Positions 61,568 to 64,000 of a stretch of 64,000 nucleotides of DNA are shown one piece after another. The stretch covers positions 875,722 to 939,721 of the forward strand of contig NZ_BMNC01000001.1 in NCBI RefSeq assembly GCF_014646255.1. The letters are read 5' to 3'. The notes beneath the pieces were generated by a model. That model did no database searches and was not told the DNA's origin. It was given only the letters and a program-made list of their open reading frames with translations. Positions within the stretch are counted from its first letter, which is position 1. Each line of letters begins with the position of its first letter. This DNA is from Lentzea pudingi (GTDB lineage: Bacteria > Actinomycetota > Actinomycetes > Mycobacteriales > Pseudonocardiaceae). A program made the translations under genes and the position numbers.

Positions 61568-61935
61568 TGGAACGCGTACCGATTCTGAAGATCGGTGGCC
61601 TCCTGCTCGTCTCCATCCAGATCGACCTGCAGGACCAGAGCGTGCTGGCCCTGCAGGAGGACCTGGCGGAGAAGATCAGCGCCACCGGCGCCCACGGCGT
61701 GATCATCGACATCTCGGCGGTCGAGATCGTCGACTCGTTCATCGGCCGGATGTTCGCCACGATCGCCGGCATCTCCCGGCTGTTCGACGCGGACACCGTG
61801 GTCGTGGGCATGCGCCCGGCGGTCGCGATCACCCTGGTGGAACTGGGTCTCACGCTCGGCGGGGTGCGCACGGCGCTCGACCTCGAACGCGGCATGAAGA
61901 TCCTGGGACAGCTCGGTCGCGGACGGGACTCCTGA
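61567..61935 (+). CDS. rsbS: RsbS-type STAS antagonist
   Basis: A 122-residue single-domain STAS protein. IPILKIGGLLLVSIQIDLQ-like start (VPILKIGGLLLVSIQ), GVIIDISAVEIVDSFIGRMF with the phospho-Ser in DSF, and VVVGMRPAVAITLVELGLTL. It is the scaffold partner of RsbR and the target of RsbT kinase. Length and motif match RsbS. Translation is coupled to both neighbours (overlaps at 61567 and 61933-61935). Confidence 0.93.
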   Translation: MERVPILKIGGLLLVSIQIDLQDQSVLALQEDLAEKISATGAHGVIIDISAVEIVDSFIGRMFATIAGISRLFDADTVVVGMRPAVAITLVELGLTLGGVRTALDLERGMKILGQLGRGRDS

Positions 61936-62348
61936 TGCCGCCCCGGTCCGAGGGACCGGAGGAACTGCCGATCACCGCCGACGACGACGTCGTCCGCGTT
62001 CGCCAACTCGTGCGGACCTACGCACAGCAGACCAAGCTCTCGCTGGTGGACCAGACGAAACTGGTCACCGCGGCGAGTGAGCTCGCGCGCAACACGCTCA
62101 TCTACGGCGGGGGAGGCTTCGCCCGCGTCGAGGAGGTCAGCGACGGACGCCGCGCGGGCGTGCGGGCCTCCTTCCACGACGAGGGACCCGGCATCCCCGA
62201 CCTGACGCTCGCCCTGGCCGACGGCTGGAGCAGCGGCAGCGGGCTCGGCCTCGGCCTGAGCGGCGCGAAGCGCCTGGTGGACCAGTTCGACCTCGACACC
62301 GAGGTCGGGCGCGGCACGGTCGTGACGGTGACCAAGTGGAAGAGATGA
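61935..62348 (+). CDS. rsbT: RsbT-type serine kinase
   Basis: A 137-residue HATPase-fold kinase. LVTAASELARNTLIYGGGG is the N box, FHDEGPGIPDLTLALADG the G1 box and SGSGLGLGLSGAKRLVDQFD the G2 box. RsbT phosphorylates RsbS and RsbR; once freed it activates a phosphatase. Start overlaps the RsbS stop (TGATG) and the end overlaps the next gene as ATGA. Confidence 0.93.
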   Translation: MPPRSEGPEELPITADDDVVRVRQLVRTYAQQTKLSLVDQTKLVTAASELARNTLIYGGGGFARVEEVSDGRRAGVRASFHDEGPGIPDLTLALADGWSSGSGLGLGLSGAKRLVDQFDLDTEVGRGTVVTVTKWKR

Positions 62349-63373
62349 CCGCGGTGACCTGCCTGCCGCTCGTGCGCGACGAGGCCTGGCTGCCGGTCGA
62401 GGAGACCGCCCAGGTCGGCCGGATCCGCCGCACGGCCACATCGCTGGCCGAACGGCTCGGGTTCACCGCCACGCGCACGGCGGAGATCGGCCTCGCCGCC
62501 ACGGAGATCGGCACGAACCTGCACAAGCATGCCCAGCAGGGCGTGGTGCTGATCCGTTCGGTGCGCGGCGTGGAGGACTCGGCGGTCGAGATCGTCGCGC
62601 TCGACCACGGCCCCGGCATCAGCGACCTCGCGTTGGCATGGGCGGACGGCCACTCGACGACCGGCACGCTCGGCGTCGGGCTCGGCACGGTGGCGCGGAT
62701 CGCGACGTCCTGCGCCATGTCCTCCCGGCCCGGCGTGGGAACGGCGCTGGTGGCCCGGTTCGCCCCTGTGCTCGACTGGGCACCCGAGTGGGGTGAGGAA
62801 CGAGCGGCCGGCGTGACCAGGCCGATCAGCGGCGAGGACGTGTGCGGCGACGCCTACGCGTTCTGCCGGAGCGCGGACCGGATGACGCTCATGATGTGCG
62901 ACGGGTCCGGGCACGGCCCCCTGGCGGCAGCCGCGTCCGACGCCGCCGTGCGCCTGTTCCGCGACCAGCCGTTCCTGCCGCCAGACCAGCTGGTCGCGTT
63001 GCTGCACAAGGAGTTGCGCGGCACGCGGGGCGGCGCGGTGGCGGTCGCGGACATCGACCTCGTCGCGCGGACGGTGCGCTTCTGCGGGCTGGGCAACATC
63101 GCCGCGGCGGTGCTGGGGGACGGCCGCAAGACGGGCATGATCTCGGTGCCCGGAGTGGCGGGCCACCAGGCACGCACGATCCGCACGTTCGACTACGCGT
63201 TGCCGGAGAAGGCGGTCGTGGTCCTGCACTCCGACGGCCTCACCGAACGCTGGGGACCCGGCCTCGGCAGCGACCTGATCACCGACCCGCCGGTGCTGGT
63301 GGCGGCGGCACTGCTGCGGGACGCGGGCGTGCGCAAGGACGACGCCTGCGTGCTCGTGGCCAGACCGGCATGA
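62345..63373 (+). CDS. RsbX-like phosphatase with fused HATPase domain
   Basis: A 342-residue protein joining an RsbT-like ATPase (residues 1-140, GLAATEIGTNLHKHAQQGVV, LDHGPGISDLALAWADGHST) to a PP2C/SpoIIE phosphatase (residues 150-340). Acidic metal residues are in ISGEDVCGDAYAF, MTLMMCDGSGHGPLAAAA, and VLHSDGLTERWG. In stressosome systems RsbX dephosphorylates RsbS and RsbR to reset the signal. The fused ATPase part is typical of actinobacterial versions. ATG at 62345 chosen; a GTG at 62336 adds three residues. Confidence 0.9.
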   Translation: MTAVTCLPLVRDEAWLPVEETAQVGRIRRTATSLAERLGFTATRTAEIGLAATEIGTNLHKHAQQGVVLIRSVRGVEDSAVEIVALDHGPGISDLALAWADGHSTTGTLGVGLGTVARIATSCAMSSRPGVGTALVARFAPVLDWAPEWGEERAAGVTRPISGEDVCGDAYAFCRSADRMTLMMCDGSGHGPLAAAASDAAVRLFRDQPFLPPDQLVALLHKELRGTRGGAVAVADIDLVARTVRFCGLGNIAAAVLGDGRKTGMISVPGVAGHQARTIRTFDYALPEKAVVVLHSDGLTERWGPGLGSDLITDPPVLVAAALLRDAGVRKDDACVLVARPA

Positions 63374-64000
63374 CCACCGACGACCTGCTGCGGCTGGTGA
63401 TCGCCGACGAGCGGGACGTGTTCCTGCTCCGGCAGCGCGGCCGCCAGGTCGCGGCGGCGGCGGGTCTCGACGGGCAGAACCAGATCCGGGTCGCCACGGC
63501 GCTGAGCGACCTCGGCCGGGAACTGGTGCGGCAGGACGTGAGCACGACCGTCCTCTTCCGGCTGCGGCGCGGGCCGGTCTCCGCGTTGCTGGTCGAGCTG
63601 TCCTGGCAGGCGGCGGTGACCACCTCCGGGCCCGGCTGGGACACCGCGCGCAGGCTGACGAACGACCTGGTCATGACCGCCTCGGGCGTCACGCTGGTGA
63701 AGAACGTGCCGGACGCGGTTGTGCTCGACGAGGGCCTGCTCCGGGAACTGCGCGAGAGCACCGGCACCACCGCGCTCGACGAGCTGCGCGCGCAGAACCA
63801 GGAGCTGCTGGAGACCCTCGAGAACCTGGAGGCCAAGAGCAAGGAGCTTGAACGCCTCAACGACGAGTTGGAGGAGACCAACCGCGGCGTCGTCGCCCTC
63901 TACCAGGAGCTGTCCGACGAGCTGGAGCAGACGAACCAGGGCGTGGTCGCGCTCTACGCGGAGCTCGAGGCGAAGTCCGCCGAGCTGCGCGACGCGGCCG
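63370..64000 (+). CDS. Coiled-coil sensor kinase, N-terminal part (truncated by window end)
   Basis: The first 210 residues are present. Residues 1-135 (MTTDDLLRLVIADERDVFLL, NQIRVATALSDLGRELVRQD) look like a degenerate HATPase/RsbT-like fold. From about residue 138 a long coiled coil follows with heptad repeats (ELRAQNQELLETLENLEAKS, ELEETNRGVVALYQELSDEL) and a repeated segment EQTNQGVVALYAELEAKS. This layout is known from RsbRST-linked hybrid histidine kinases. The catalytic part lies beyond the window. It overlaps the RsbX-like gene by 4 bases, so it belongs to the operon. Confidence 0.8.
   Translation, partial: MTTDDLLRLVIADERDVFLLRQRGRQVAAAAGLDGQNQIRVATALSDLGRELVRQDVSTTVLFRLRRGPVSALLVELSWQAAVTTSGPGWDTARRLTNDLVMTASGVTLVKNVPDAVVLDEGLLRELRESTGTTALDELRAQNQELLETLENLEAKSKELERLNDELEETNRGVVALYQELSDELEQTNQGVVALYAELEAKSAELRDAA

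Overview
This window comes from a high-GC actinomycete chromosome, most likely Pseudonocardiales (a Lentzea/Saccharothrix/Amycolatopsis-like background). That placement is inferred from gene content, not from a marker gene. It rests on the GC-rich codon use, many GTG starts and ATGA/GTGA overlaps, a WhiB protein, PaaX, WYL, TetR and GAF-ANTAR regulators, and an actinobacterial Rsb-type signalling operon. I see no rRNA or tRNA genes, CRISPR array, transposase or phage genes. About 60 real genes are present, plus one clear gene fragment.

Layout. 0-3.5 kb: a cytosolic protein with a likely agglutinin-type cysteine protease domain, a ferredoxin/peroxidase gene pair and a D-Ala-D-Ala carboxypeptidase lipoprotein. 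2.7-10.4 kb: a catabolic island with a PaaX regulator, FAH-family hydrolase, RidA, cupin, acyl-CoA thioesterase, 2-aminobenzoate-type CoA ligase and a fused aryl-CoA hydroxylase/old yellow enzyme. It probably degrades anthranilate (or salicylate) as the CoA thioester. 10.6-20.4 kb: a large secreted protein, a two-component system, and a TetR/winged-helix/short-PPDK operon. 20.8-26 kb: a histidine phosphatase, then a light-response module (FAD oxidoreductase, FeS-type photolyase, B12-binding MerR regulator, WhiB).

26-32 kb: a fragment of a TAP-type alpha/beta hydrolase, then a beta-glucosidase and sugar ABC transporter operon with a divergent LacI regulator. 32-36 kb: a Tat-exported molybdenum hydroxylase operon ending in its MarR regulator, divergent from a polytopic membrane protein across two matching palindromes. 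36-51.7 kb: mixed genes, including a GAF-ANTAR regulator, FAD monooxygenase, XRE-ATPase-TPR regulator, secreted subtilase with six C-terminal repeats, DUF1996/DUF305 pair, antiporter and two WYL regulators.

51.8-54.4 kb: two adjacent secreted repeat proteins, one Val-Ala-Pro rich and one Gly-Asn-Ser rich; these look lineage specific. 54.5-60.3 kb: a GCS2-family ligase, a GAF sensor, and a TetR-controlled fused flavoreductase. 60.7-64 kb: a tightly overlapping RsbR-RsbS-RsbT-RsbX-like operon running into a coiled-coil sensor protein cut by the window end.

The best candidate for an undescribed system is the CoA-dependent aromatic cluster at 2.7-10.4 kb, because it adds RidA, a small cupin and an FAH hydrolase to the known ligase/hydroxylase pair. 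The Gly-rich repeat protein and the short-PPDK operon come next. Starts were chosen by ribosome-binding sites and overlaps. All family calls were made by eye from remembered motifs, with no database search.
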